From positions 8,620,501-8,684,500 of the forward strand of contig OZ005617.1 in assembly GCA_963930655.1 (NCBI GenBank): 64,000 nucleotides of DNA, written 5' to 3'. Positions 22,801-34,885 of this stretch are shown here, piece after piece. The stretch is from Myrica gale. Its lineage: Eukaryota; Streptophyta; Magnoliopsida; Fagales; Myricaceae. A model generated the notes under the pieces. The model was not told where the DNA came from. It saw only the letters and a program-made list of their open reading frames with translations, and did no database searches. Positions within the stretch are counted from its first letter, which is position 1. The number at the start of each line of letters is the position of its first letter. The translations under genes were made by a program, and so were the position numbers.

Positions 22801-24093
22801 GAGCTAAAGCAGAGTTATGTGAGAGATCCTGCTGCTAAAACACTCATGTCTAAGGTTCAGCAACAGGGCACACATGTCACTCTGAGGAATGAGATTTTGG
22901 TGAGGAAGGGCAGAATATATGTTGGAAATTCTAAGGACCTAAGACTGCAAGTATTGACTCACGTACACTTTAGTCCTACAGCAGGACATTCAGGTTACCA
23001 CAAAGCTTTTGTATGGGAGTGTGATACATGTCAAAGGAACAAATCAGAGAACCTAAAACCAGTTGGTTTCCTTCAACCATTACCTATACCTGAAAGAGCT
23101 TAGGCTGACATCTCAATGGACTTCATAAAAGGTCTTCCTAACTCTCATTGGTTCACTGTTGTTTTAGTTGTGGTAGATAGATTAACCAAGTATGCTCACT
23201 TCCTAGCCATCTCTCGTCCCTATACATCTGTCACTATTGCTCACAAATTCACCACTCATGTTCTTAAACTCCACGGCCTTCCACAGACCATTGTTTCAAA
23301 TCGGGATCCCATTTTCCTAAGTAATTTTTGGTCTGAATTATTCAAGCTTCAAGGGACTACTTTGGCTCTCATCAGCTTACCACCCCCAAAGTGACGGACA
23401 AACAGAGGTTGTCAATAAGTGTCTCGGCCAGTACCTCAGATGCTATTGTGGTGAACAACCTAAATCTTGGTCTACATGGTTGTCTATGGCTGAATGGTGG
23501 TACAATACCTATCACCACTCCTCTACCCAACTCACACCCTTTAAAGCCTTATACGACTACCCCCTCCCAAGCTAATCCACTACATCCCTAACACCACCCA
23601 AAATGCAACAGTGGCCAACCAACTCAAATAAAGGGATCAGATTTTAGAGACACTCAAACATAATTTACAGGCAGCTCATAAACGATATACAACCCAGTAC
23701 AATAAGCATCATACTGAACGAACTTTTGAGATTGGGGATTGGGTGCACCTACGGCTTCAACCTTACCATTAGAAAACATTGGCTATCAGGAAAAGCTTGG
23801 TCAGGTTGCTTACCACCTTACCCTTCCACCCGAGGCACGTATCCACCAAGTATTCCACGTTTCTCGTCTCAAACGGAATCTGGGCTCGCATACCGTTCCT
23901 CTTCCCACCTTACCCCCTGTTGACGCTGAAGAAGCTGTTCAAGCAGAGCCCGAACGTATTTCGTCGATTAGGTGACAGATCTGTCACTCAAATCTTGGTT
24001 AAGTGGAGAGGTGCAGCTAAGGAGGATTCTACATGGGTCTCCTTCTTGCGGCTACGGGAAGAATACCCTCACCTTGTGGGCAAGGTTTTTTGA
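19836..24093 (+). pseudogene. Chromovirus gag-pol remnant
   Basis: Recognisable parts in order: gag (KLEFPRFDGDNPATWIYKA), a zinc knuckle (CYNCDEKWNLHHQC), a protease active-site motif (DTGNTHNFLD), RT ([29 protein letters not shown]), RNase H (FLIECDACG; DALSRRDE), integrase zinc and core motifs (CDTCQRNK, MDFIKGLP, VVDRLTKYAHF) and a chromodomain-like C terminus (ILVKWRG..DSTWV). Breaks: stops at 20016, 20326, 21006, 21613, 21786, 22318, 22537 and 23101, and several frame changes. About 15 codons are missing in gag near 20320, and roughly 25 codons are missing between the two halves of the integrase zinc finger near 23008. Non-functional. Confidence 0.9.
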
Positions 24094-24105
24094 AGCAGAT
24101 GGGAA

Positions 24106-24491
24106 TATCACGGGACCTTACGCAGGGAAGGAGATCAAGGGAAGTTTGAGTTCGAAAGTCTGGAGAGTTCGAATCAACATAAGATGTGGTCGTTGACTGC
24201 ATTGTGTTAATCGGAATGGGCCTTGGGCCATTATGTTATTTGCTTCTTTAGTTGTGTTAGTGGGCTATTTCTTTAGCCTTTTTCTTTAGTCCGGTCCATT
24301 TCTGGGCCCAGTTAATGCTGGTATAAGTTCTTGTATTTCGTGAAATCATGTATGAAAAATCCTGTTGTTAAGCACAAGGGCGGACGACTAACTCGAACAA
24401 AGTCTCATCGTATATATTTCCTTTTTTGTCATACAAACATTGTTTCATTCATTTTACACTATGAACCCCACCATCCACAAAGTTCTTTACA
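24106..24491 (+). repeat. Right LTR of the chromovirus
   Basis: 386 bp, beginning TATCACGGG (TG has decayed to TA) and ending TTTACA, about as similar to the left LTR as an old insertion would be. Confidence 0.9.
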
Positions 24492-24760
24492 CAGTTGAAG
24501 GATGACACAGGGTTCTTCATTCAGCCCGACTCTTCCATTCCACCCGCTACCCGGTGAGGAACCCTTCTCGAGCGTTCCCCACAAGTGTACCTTCAATTCT
24601 TGATGGACACTTTCAGCGTCCTCTCATCAAGCAATGGTTTGGTTCTCTGTCCCAAGAGGGAAACGAGATTTCCAGAGCTGTTCCTTTGTAACCCCGTGAC
24701 AGGCTCACAACCCTCATCCTTCGCAGCCTACCTCATTAAGACAGTAACCTCACTATCCTC

Positions 24761-25543
24761 AGGTAATTTTTTTAATGTTGTTTCCTTCATTATAAAGTTT
24801 ATTATTATATTATAAAATGTATATGTTGCTTGTTGTTGTTATTTATTGATGTTATCACTGGCACTGCCCTCAGGACATTTCATTGTTATTTGCAAGTTGC
24901 TGCCTTACTCAGTTGCTGAGTATATTCTCAAGTAAGTGTATATTCCAATAGTTTATAAATTATTAATGAATATACTTATATGGAGATTGGAGGTCAGATC
25001 TTGTTGAATTGGTTTATTGAATTGGTTCGTTAGAGATTGGGTTGTGTTGGTCCTGTTGGAGATTGGAGATTGGATATTGGAGATTGACTTACTGAATTGC
25101 TAATTGGTTGATCTGTTATATGCAAAATTGGTTTATTGTTCAATTGTTGAATTGTTTATTTCTTAATTAGAGACGAATGTTGATCTGTTTGTTGCTGAAT
25201 AATATGTTGAATAGTTGATTTGTGAATTGTTGATAGTAATGATTTGGTTGCTGAATAAACTCTAATGATTTTTGATATGCGGATTTTACTGAATAAACTC
25301 ATGATTTGATTTAGTTGATTTGCGAATTTTGCTGATATGTAAACTCTAATGATTGATGATATGGTTGCTGAATAATGGTTGTCGATTTGATTAATATCTT
25401 CTATTTGTTGCTGATATGGTTGCTGAATAAAATCTAATGATTGCTTATATGCGAATTTTGCTAAATAAACTCTAATGATTTGGTTGTTGAATTTTATTAA
25501 TCAAATTTGCTGAATTGGGTTAATGGGTTGTATAATTTAACAG
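24761..25543. other. Leader/intron-like DNA before the BED hAT gene
   Basis: From about 25190 to 25500 it is a loose repeat of phrases such as 'ttggttgctgaataaactctaatgattt'. It ends in 'tataatttaacag', a good acceptor, immediately before the ATG at 25544. No left terminal repeat of the hAT was found here. Confidence 0.4.
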
Positions 25544-27877
25544 ATGGAACAAATAAACTTTGATGATTTGGGTACCCCTACTAGTGGTACTTCTGAAACG
25601 GGTGGTAGTGGTACCCCTGAAATGGGTAATACCCCTACTTCATTTGCTAGATCTTTCCTTAATCTAGACACTCTGATGTCTCCCGTTATTGAGCTTGATG
25701 CAGAGGGAGAGGGGCCTTCTGCTACTCAACCAACTCGTGGCGGGCGACCACCATTACCTAGAAGACAGCCCAATAGATCTAAGGCATGGGATCATTTCAC
25801 AAGATTACCGATTGGTGGTGGTAAACTCCCTTAAGTGTAAATGTAACTATTGTGGGCAGAGTTTTAATTGCCACTCCAAATTACAAGGCACTTCCTCTTT
25901 GCTCAATCATCTAGATAGTTGTTCTAAGTATCTATATATCAAGGAAAAGACAAACAAGAGGCAATCTCATTGAAGTTTTGAGTCTTAGATAGTGGGGAGA
26001 GTAAAGATATTACATTGGCCAAGCATAGTGAGAAAAAGATTAGGGCAGCCCTTACTAAGATGGATGTAGTAGATGAATTGCCCTTTTTTATTGTAGAAGG
26101 TCTTGGGTTTAAGGAATTTGTGAAGACTCTTGAGCCTAGGTTTATCATGCCCTCTCCATATACAGTGATGAGAGATATTACGAAGCTCTTCCTAAGGGAG
26201 AAAGAAGAGTTGAAGACTATGTTTTTTACTTCAGGGCAGAGAGTTTGTTTAACCACTGATACGTGGACTTCGATCCAAAATATTAACTACATGTGTGTTA
26301 CTGGACATTTCATTGATAGTAGTTGGAAGATGCACAAAAGAATCCTAGCATTTCGTAAGATTCAAGATCACAAAGGAGCAACGATTGGGAGGGAATTAGA
26401 AGAGTGTATGCATGAATGGGAAATCTCCAAATTTCTTACTATCACTGTTGACAATGTCACTGCCAATGATAGTGTCATTGATTGGTTGAAGAAAAGAACC
26501 TTGACTCGTGATCAACTGTTTGTGGCCATGATTTCATTCATATGAGGTGTAGTGCACACATTTTGAATCTAATTGTGAATGAGGGACTGAAAGAACTTGA
26601 TGAGTCTGTTATTAAGGTTCAGAACCTGATAAAGTATGTGAAGTCTTCTCCTAGTAGATTAGAAAATTTTAAAACTTGTGTGGAGAAGAAAAAAATTCAG
26701 TGTGGTTTATCTTTGTGCTTTGATGTTCCAATTAGATGGAACTCCACATACCTCATATTGAATGTTGCTGAAAAATATCAGAGAGCCTTTGAGCTGTTGC
26801 AGGAAGATGATGGTTATATATATAATTACTTGAATGAGAATGTGCCAAATAGGAGAGGATTGGGAGCTCCTAATGATGATGATTGGGGAAAAATTTGGAC
26901 TTTTGTGAGAATTTTGCAAATTTTCTATGATGTTACAATGCGCCTCTCTGGTTCAATGTATGTCACTTCTAATTTGCATTTTCAAGAAGTCTCTTACATT
27001 CATACTCACTTGATGGCATATTGTGATAGTAATGATGATTTGTTGAGTGTCATGGCTTTTTGAATGAAGGTGAAATATGAAAATATTGGGGGATGTTGAA
27101 AATATCAATAGGCTCTTGTTTGTGGCTAATATACTTGATCCATGTTACAAGATTGTCACCCTAGAATTTTGGTTCAAGAAGGCTATGGGTGTTGAGGAAG
27201 GGCACAAATTTATTGGGATCTTGAAAGTGGATGTTGAGTGATTGTATAGGCACTAAAATGATAGGTTATCTTCAGTTGGCCCTAGGATGGGCAGTGAAAA
27301 TAGTGATGACTATGCCTATGACTATGACTCTCAAAGCAGTGGCAGGACAATGGGGAGCCAAAGGGGGAGTTCGAATCCGTTGTGTATCTTGCAAAAATTC
27401 CATCAATCTCGGGCATCTAAGAATTTGTTAGATTGCAAGAGTGAGTTTCAACGTTATTACTTGGAGGATGTGGAGTCCCCTAGTTCAGTGTTTGATATTT
27501 TAACTTGGTGGAATGTTAACTCCACCAAATTTCCAGTCATTGCTCGAATTGCACGAGATGTGCTAGATATTCTCATCATTGTCGTTGCTTCTGAGTCCGC
27601 ATTCAGCACTGGAGGGCGTGTGTTGGATCTCTATCGGAGCTCATTGGCTCAAAAAACAGTTGAGGCTCTCATATGTGCTCAAAATTGGCTAAGGTCAACA
27701 CTCATTAGCCTTGCGAAATGGTTGAGGACTTTGAGAGCTTTAGACTGGACTCAGGAAATAATGCTCTCTGAAATTCAATTCATTTATTGTTTTGGTTCTT
27801 CTTTTTATATATATAATATTGTTTTTATTTTTTTATATAGAATTGGAATTCGATCCTGTGCGTATCTTATTGGATGA
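25544..27877 (+). pseudogene. BED-finger hAT transposase (RICESLEEPER/Ac-like), frameshifted
   Basis: The N terminus is Gly/Thr/Ser-rich. A frame change near 25830 leads to a BED-type zinc finger (CNYCGQSF.., SSLLNHLDSC). Then come the hAT catalytic region (CLTTDTWTSIQNINYMCVTG; FLTITVDNVTAND) and, after another break near 26540, RCSAHILNLIVNEGLKEL, RWNSTYLIL and the DUF4413-like block. After a further gap lies the hAT C-terminal dimerisation domain (YYLEDVESPSSVFDILTWW, VVASESAFSTGGRVLD). At least four frame or stop lesions are present. Function is lost in cis, though similarity is high throughout. Confidence 0.88.
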
Positions 27878-28715
27878 ATCTTGAATAAGTTGGATTTTGG
27901 ACATCATTGTGACTATGATATCTTACTTTTAATATTGCACTTATTTGTTTCTCTTTTAATCTTACTTTTAGCCTTTAGGTTCTAATAGTAATTCATTATC
28001 TATATTGGAAAGCATTACCTTTTTTTTAGTAATTGGAATGACATTTGCTTACTTGGGCTTTCCATATATTTGAATGGGGTTGTTTAATGTAATTTGTTTC
28101 ATTTGTTAGTTTGTAGAAACTAGAAAGTGATTTAGTGTTATTTTTACTTTTTGTTATTTCTATTAAATTGTTAATTAGAATTTAGAACTGTGGAAGCAGG
28201 AAGACCTTGTATGTTAATGTTTTGTTCATTGGCATGTCATATATAGTTAGTAGTTATATAGTATATTAGAATGTGGTAATTTATTTTATACTTATATTCG
28301 AATAGGATTTTTTTAGGAAATAAGGTTGCACCTCTAATTTTTAGCAATCTGCAAAAACAAATGCTGAAATATGCAATTGTATTCAGCACAAGTTTTACCG
28401 TATATGAAATGGGCCCAAGCAAAATAAACAGCCCGTTAAATATCTTAAAATTGCACATTACAAAGCTTAAAACAGCCTAAAATCAGTCTTGACCCAATTC
28501 AAATATCTGCAAAAAAGCTCATTACAAAGGCCCAAATTTGTATTGGCCCAACTCCGAATCCGATTCAATATTCGGCCCGAATCCGAATCTACCGATTGGG
28601 CCGAATATATGGATATTTTAGACTAGATTCGGATCCAAAATCCGGTATCCGAAATTTTCGGATTCGGATTCGGATATAGGCCTTCCGAATCCGAAATTTT
28701 CGGTGCCCAGCCCTA
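27878..28715 (+). mobile_element. 3' end of the BED hAT element
   Basis: The 3' region ends in a block of repeated 'ttcggattcgg'/'ccgaatccga' motifs and a terminal CAGCCCTA at 28708-28715. This is the mirror of the TAGGGCTG start typical of plant hAT elements. The matching left terminus is not visible, so the element is probably truncated on that side. Confidence 0.6.
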
Positions 28716-29628
28716 CTCTCCACTTGTTTCTTGAGTTTCTATATATTTAATTGAAATTATTTCTTTCAAGTCTGTTCTGAATTGATCTTCTCACAAAATT
28801 TGAAATTTGTAGAAGTGTTAAGCTTGGACACTACAACAAATTTGTTTATAAAATCAAGATTTCGTCCCCGTCTCAACAAATTGTAAAATCAGCAACAAAT
28901 CTCAAATGCAAAATTTTAAATAGTAATTAAATCCATGAACCGCAATCTAAGTGTCAAAAAAAGGAGACTGAGAAAGAGACTATTAGTTTAGTGTGCAATG
29001 TGTCAAACCCTAATTTGTGAAAAGTGTATTTATTGATTTATTTTAGTTTCCCAAGTATTTATCTCATCATAAAAAATTTTAGATCGTTAAATACACTTTT
29101 TACTCTTAAATTACAGGGTCATTCACAATTTGCACCCTAAATGACCAACTTCCAGATGTTTCACCTCTAAACTACAATTTCTTAAATTGAATCGAGAATA
29201 AGACAAAAAAAATTAACAAAATGCTTTGTATCTACTTTCTTTAGACTATAAACCATGAAATTACCTTTATTTTTTTAAGTTCTTTGAATTTTTTCTTTTT
29301 TCTGATTTTTTATTTTATCTTTTTGTTCACGATTTGGCTTCTTTTATAGTGTATTTAATACATAATTTTACTCGTGGGTTTACCTAAAACAGTGAGTGAA
29401 TCTAAAATATTTTTTTTTTCTTATGATGAGAAGGCTCATCTATGTATAATTAAATTTAGCTTTTTAGCAATCTCTATAGTTTATGTTTGTAAACAAAAAT
29501 CAATTCAGAATACTCCAAGTACTATAGAAAGTAGAAACACATTCCCCATACGGTATATTGTTATTACTTGTTACTGTGTATCTCCCTAACAAATACATAT
29601 TAACTCAACCCTTCACCATGATCCCCAG
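28716..29628. other. AT-rich intergenic DNA
   Basis: No gene or transposon end recognised. Confidence 0.45.
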
Positions 29629-29960
29629 CTACCACATACGTACACGACATTTCCATAGACGCCAGCACTGAGGTTGGCTAATGTTCTGAATATCTAGGCA
29701 GAGAAGCTTGGAGTCTGTTTCAAACTGAACATGAGGCCACCCGCTCTTAAGTGATAATTCCACAGCCCTGATCACTGTCATTGTCTCGTCCACGAGAGGA
29801 TCCAAAGCCATAACGGTCTCTACGTATTAAGCAAGACAGAGGGGAACTAGAGTGATCTCTACACGAGACAGTTAATAAGATCCATTTGGGTGAAAAGCTA
29901 CGTTGGAATTAAGTTGCATCCAACCACAGTCCGGAGGGACCCAAACATAAGGTTGCTCTC
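29629..29960 (-). pseudogene. RNase H-like (RVT_3) fragment
   Basis: On the minus strand a Trp-Val-Pro-Pro..Gly-Trp block (WVPPDCGWMQLNSNVAFHP) is followed after a stop by MTVIRAVELSLKSGWPHVQFETDSKLL. This pattern is typical of the plant RVT_3 RNase H domain found at LINE 3' ends and in free-standing genes. Stops near 29830-29870 and missing flanks make it a remnant. Confidence 0.65.
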
Positions 29961-31100
29961 TATCGACATGATGCCAAGCAGCTCAATGCTTCTGATACAT
30001 AACACTCCTAGAATGTCTTTCAACTTCTACGTTTTTGTGGATTCCTAGCTCGTAGATGTTGTGAATAACAATTACATATAAGGATCTTTTCCTCAATTAA
30101 GGAAAAATTCGTCCCTATGATGTCGACTTTGTAAGATTTGAAGATCGAAACGCAGCGGATCGTTGATCATTAAAATCAAAGCAGTGCAAGCATGCTGCCT
30201 CTTTCGGATTCACGCACACACAAAGTTCTTGAGAGAAACTCTTTTCTCGCTTTATGACATTCTCTCTCAAATGAAAGTTTTGAGTTATATAATGGCTCAC
30301 TCCAAAACTTCAATTGTGTTTGTGCGTGGGATCATTAGGGATCTCAAATTTCAACCGTAGGATCATCATGAAAAACTATTTTTCATTACTCTCTTATATT
30401 CTGCATTCCAAATTTATGAGATTCTACAAACTATGATCATGTCCATTAACATATCACAATTGATCACGAGAAAGTGAGACTATTTTCGGGAAATCCCTTT
30501 TGCTAATAATTTTTGCTTATTTTTCTTTCCATCACGCTATATTTCATATGAGCTAATAGGATCAGAATAATATCACTGATTAAATTCCTATTTCATATAA
30601 TTCTTAATTCACAATCTATAACTCGTTGGAATATCGAATTGCTTCAAAAATAATTTCACAAATATATATATATCAATTTTGAAAAACATTTTCACAAAAT
30701 TCCTTTGGACAGAGATTCCTTTTCGAGTCCAACTCTGTATAAATATATTGAATTTACTGTCTCACAAAGAGACTGGTGGATTCCCTGTTGAGCATTCATA
30801 CAAATCTATTTATCATGCACTAAGACCCAATGTTGTCTGAATATTTGATCTAGAAAGATCATCACCAAATGACTCGGTTAAAGCACAAGTACACAACAAA
30901 CATATCTGCATAAACTTTTGAGGTCTAAGGATACCATAAGCTAATTGTGTTGAATATCATTCTCGCCATCAGTGATCATTTCCATAAGGTATTCACATTT
31001 GATCTCGTTCAGTGCATCCACTCGTTTGCTTAAGGTCACCACCTTAGTAACAGAGTTCATCATCCTATTTAATAGAGGCACAACGAGTGTAGACCTATTT
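29961..31100. other. AT-rich region, possibly a decayed LTR sequence
   Basis: Contains 'cgaaacgcagcggatcgttg', reminiscent of a reverse-oriented copia LTR, but no paired ends or target duplication could be fixed. No gene seen. Confidence 0.3.
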
Positions 31101-31610
31101 GTACATAATTATAGACTCATTTGTGGTAGGAGTTGCGGTGATTAAAGACCATTACAGACATGTAGCTGGGGCATGTGTGCAACAGATTGAGGTGGACGAT
31201 CCTAAAGATGGGGAAATTTGGGCTGCACAGCTGGGTGTATAGGAAGCATATCGTCGATGTATTAAAAAGATTATCTTGGAGGGTGATTCTTCATGTGTCA
31301 GTGATGCTATTCGATGCTATTCGGAGAGGCTGAATTGGCATAGTCGTGGCAGAATTGGAGAGATGTATTCCAGCCTTTGTTATTTTTATTCTGTTGTTTT
31401 TAGTTTTTTGTTAAACGTGGTGCTCATTATAAAGCGCACCACTTGGCTCGATGGGTTGCTTCTAAGATCATGTCTGGACGCCACCATGATGATTTTGAGC
31501 ATTTTCCCGTCCTTTATTGGATCTTTGCTGGAACTGATCCCCCTTAGTTTGGTTTTGTTTTGATTAATAAAGGTAGTTAGTAGTTTTGATCAAAAGAAAA
31601 AATATGTACC
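31101..31610 (+). pseudogene. LINE 3' end with RNase H-like domain
   Basis: Reads DSFVVGVAVIKDHYRHVAGA.. and AAQLGV, stop, EAYRRCIKKIILEGDSS, then (after frame changes) a terminal AGTDPP stop. It is followed by an 'ttaataaag' 3' UTR and an A-rich tail. The ending matches that of the LINE at 52307. Confidence 0.72.
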
Positions 31611-31883
31611 TCGCTCTAGAACAACTGTCAAGCGAATAAGGAGCCGAAATATCATATTCTCCACATTTGATTCATTAATTATTGACATGACTTTTCTACA
31701 ATGTCACTCAACAATATAATTGTGTAATATCTTATGGTACAACATAATACTCAATAAGTAATAAATACATGTAACATATATATTGATGGATTACATTTGG
31801 ATAAGGATAAGCTTTTGAAATTCTAACAGGATATTTGATAAAGATAAGGAGATAAATAGTATCACTTCATGTCCTAACACTAT

Positions 31884-32108
31884 GGGGATGTTCGTTTTGA
31901 AGAAATTTGTAGCATTCTGATAAAATTGTGAATATTTAGGTGATGTTAAAGTTGTATTGGCATGCGTGTAGAAGTTGTTAAAAGAGATTGATGTTTGTAA
32001 AAAAAGTAATAAAGTGTTGTATTGGAATACATATGTTTTGTGATGTTTGGATTGTAAATATAAAAGTAGGGTGTAAATTCTAAAAAAAAGCGATGACCGA
32101 ACATGCCC
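31884..32108. mobile_element. Tourist-like MITE
   Basis: ggggatgttcg .. cgaacatgccc ends flanked by TAT on both sides. About 225 bp, AT-rich inside, of the same general type as 17246 and 60985 but more diverged. Confidence 0.6.
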
Positions 32109-32321
32109 TATATCACTTGAAGATCTATAAACACTTATGATACTTGAGATCTATCAGTAGCCCTATAGCTTGACTTGTCACTGAGCTCCTCTTTGTCTTG
32201 CGCTTCATTCTTCTCATCTTCTCCCATGCCTGAATTTGGGATCTTCATTCTCCTCTCCTATTATGTCTTTTTTTTTCTTGTTCTCTCGAGTGGTTGCCCT
32301 CTTCTGTTGTAATTATTTTTA

Positions 32322-34025
32322 GGGAAATTGACAATATGGTCACTAGCTTTATACCACGCTGACGATTTAGTCACTAGGTTTCATTTTTTTTACTATATGG
32401 TCACTCAGTCCATACCCTCGTGACGATTTGGTCCTGCAGTCAAACCTCTATCAATCCATTTAACGGAATGCCCTATCACGTCAACTTTTTAAGACATCAG
32501 CGCCACACGTCAGCCAGATTAACCACGTCAGATCATCATTAAATAAAACGTTGTGTTTTGTCATTTAAGGGAAATTGACAATTTGGTCACTAGGTTTATA
32601 CCCTACTGACAAAATAGTCATTAGGTTTACTTTTTTTACATTTGGGTCACTGAATCCATACCTGTGTGACAATATGGTCCTTCCATCCATATTCCGTCAC
32701 TACATCTAAAAAAATGATGAGTGGATTTTTATATTTATTGTAATAAAAATAATAATTTAATAGAAAATTAAAGATTATTTTATAAACCAAAATTTTGACT
32801 CGGAAACACAAGTGACTTCAGCTTCCATTTACACTCAATACTATAAATCCATTGGCATTAGCTTTGTCCTAATGTAATAATATATTTCTACTTCATGAAA
32901 ATCTATATTCTTTTTTTTATAAGCAATGAAAAATTATATTCACTTGATTAAAAAGAAGTGATATTATCATGTGGTTAGTTGTTGCAAGTGGATCAGCAAA
33001 GGTAGCGTGACTGATGATGAAGTTGAGTTTATTATGTAGATCATAACCTAGTAAAGTAGAAAATTAATTAGGCTTTGAGGTATGGAAAAGACGATAAGAG
33101 ATGAGACAACTTTAGAATCTACTAATGCCCATAAGGAATAATTCTTCGGATATATCCTCTCATTCATGTATTGCTTGGAAGGAAATCATGATATATATAT
33201 TTTTTATTCTCTCTCTCTTTCTTTCTTTCTTTTTTAGCTCTTATAAAATCCACACAGTGTTCCACCAATATCGTAGTGGGTTATAATAAATATTTTTTTT
33301 CGAGTTAATATTAATAGAGCTTTGCTTGAATATGGACGTCTTTGATGCCCACATAGACATGAGCCAATGCAGAAAATTTCACTTCTAGACTCTTATCTTT
33401 TTATTAAATGATATATACACTTACCACTTTAATTATGAGAATGTTGACATTCTTTACTTTCATTTTCAGGTATTATTAGTCACATTTCACTTAACAATTG
33501 ATTTCAGATATTTCGTATTTTCATTTAAAATGTTTCATCAATTTAATTGAAAAGTAATAATTTTTTTACATGTAAAATGATAATTTTATATCGTGGTTAA
33601 TCTGTACGACGTGTTTAAGGCAGGCGTGGCATTGGATTCCGTTAAATGAATTAACGGAAGGACCAAATCGTCACACAGGTATGCACTCAATGACCATAAT
33701 ATAAAAAAATAAAACCTAGTGACTAAATCGTCAGCGTGGTATAAACCTAGTGACCATATGGTCAATTTTTCTTTAATTTACATGACTAAACTCTGCGTTT
33801 TGCTTAAAGATTTTGGTTGACTGTTAATCTGGTTAACGTGTGGCTCTGACGTGTTAAATAGCTAACGTGGTAAGGCATTTCGTTAAATGGATATACGGAA
33901 GTTTGACGACAGGACCAAATCGTCACGAGGGTATGGACTGAGTGACTATATAGTAAAAATAAATAAAACATAGTGACTAAATCGTCATTGTAGTATAAAC
34001 CTAGTAACCATATTACCAATTTCTC
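32322..34025. mobile_element. MULE-type MITE, outer element, 9-bp TSD
   Basis: Direct repeat TTATTTTTA at 32313-32321 and 34026-34034. The ends are inverted ('gggaaattgacaatatggtc' with a mirror at the right). The 'gtcactaggttt..gacgattt' phrases recur in both arms. A related element is nested inside. Confidence 0.85.
32569..33770. mobile_element. MULE-type MITE nested in the outer element
   Basis: A second 'gggaaattgacaatttggtc' start faces a mirror near 33720-33770. The middle (about 32850-33500) is unique AT-rich DNA without coding capacity. The right boundary is approximate and no perfect duplication was found. Confidence 0.65.
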
Positions 34026-34034
34026 TTATTTTTA

Positions 34035-34885
34035 CATTTTTTGCAAGGCCTTGGGACCCGTGCCTCAAAGAAACTGAACCGAGACCTAATAGTGCGGGTT
34101 TCAGTTTTGGGTTTCAAGACTGTATTTAAAACCCAAACCCATCTCAAGCCCCCTACAAATTACATTTAAAACCCACCTTTAGACATTTTTTTTTTTTTAA
34201 AAAAAAAACCACCTTTAGACATTTTTGTTTACATCAAACCACTTCAAATTGGCCAATTTCATCTCTTTTTGATAAGGTGGCTTAAAGTAATGGCATCACA
34301 TATGGTAGCCCCCAATACACCCAACCGAACCACCCTCCTCTCTATTCAAGAGTTCCAGATTTCTGATGGCCTTCCAAGACCTCCCCCAAGTGACCCAACA
34401 CAACATATTTGTTCCAGAAATGGTTTCGGGAATCCTAACGTAAACTTCAACCTTCAAACAGAAATATTAACACAAACAAAGATAAATCTGCATCTTTAGA
34501 ACTTAAATGTTTCACTAACAACAATCTACAGATCTATAAAGACTACAGCTTGATACTTGAATTGAAATTGAATTTCAATGTTTCATCGCCCACCTTCCCA
34601 AACCCTGTCTCAAGAACAGGATATTCAACATACGAGAATGTTGCCTATAACGAAATTAGGAAATATAAAAAATAACAAATAACAGAACCTTGAAAACTAA
34701 ATCCACCGCCTGCAACTTCCCCCACATAACCATCTCCAGTGGCTACAGCATTGCCAGTGCAGATATAGACAGCCATATATTGCCTTTATTAGACAACGGT
34801 ATGTACAGAAATGACGTGAAACCCAAGTGGCTGCCAGGAGAAGAAGGGCCCCATTTACAGTCAGCCGGTTTTGGCCAGTGAACTG
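34035..34885. other. Intergenic DNA downstream of the VTT gene
   Basis: A T12/A10 run near 34188-34207 and nearby short repeats ('cacctttagacatttttgtt'). No supported gene; it includes the 3' UTR of the minus-strand gene. Confidence 0.45.

Larger units (their letters stand above)
19427..24491 (+). mobile_element. Degenerate Ty3/gypsy chromovirus
   Basis: Full-length but decayed LTR retrotransposon of about 5.07 kb with 5-bp duplication 'cagtt' (19422-19426 and 24492-24496). LTRs lie at 19427-19784 and 24106-24491. A primer-binding site matching initiator tRNA-Met follows the left LTR (TGGTATCAGAGCA, from 19787) and a weak purine tract precedes the right LTR. The internal order gag, protease, RT, RNase H, integrase, chromodomain-like identifies a chromovirus. 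The small size and short LTRs suggest the Reina-like group, which is inference. Confidence 0.92.
19051..24760 (+). pseudogene. F-box protein gene, interrupted by a Ty3 element
   Basis: Two separated blocks in one frame. Block 1 (19051-19181) reads DQIFHIFL, stop, LPAKSICRFKAVCKS, the F-box helix signature. It has TGA at 19075-19077 and TAG at 19174-19176. Block 2 (24492-24760) continues with LKDDTGFFIQPDSS, then TGA at 24555-24557, then LSSSNGLVLC and FPELFLCNPVTGS, typical of the F-box-associated region. The retroelement's duplicated 5 bases (cagtt) form the junction codons, so the two blocks were contiguous before insertion. No start Met is evident upstream. A further exon after an intron-like gap (about 24885-24940) is possible but unproven. 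F-box proteins are substrate adaptors of SCF ubiquitin ligases; this copy cannot make one. Confidence 0.78.

Noticed and set aside
24160..24180. tRNA-like 'gagttcgaatc' box
   Set aside because: Part of the LTR repeat; no cloverleaf or A-box partner at the right distance. The same phrase at 27370 lies in the hAT gene.
24885..24940. Possible second exon of the F-box gene after an intron at 24761
   Set aside because: Splice sites fit, but the short peptide has no F-box-associated motif, so it was left out of the pseudogene call.
30110..31080. Copia LTR in reverse orientation
   Set aside because: One suggestive phrase only; no paired TG/CA ends with a 5-bp duplication could be found.
34269..34499. 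76-aa open frame downstream of the VTT gene
   Set aside because: No recognisable domain, no splice context, composition like the surrounding DNA.
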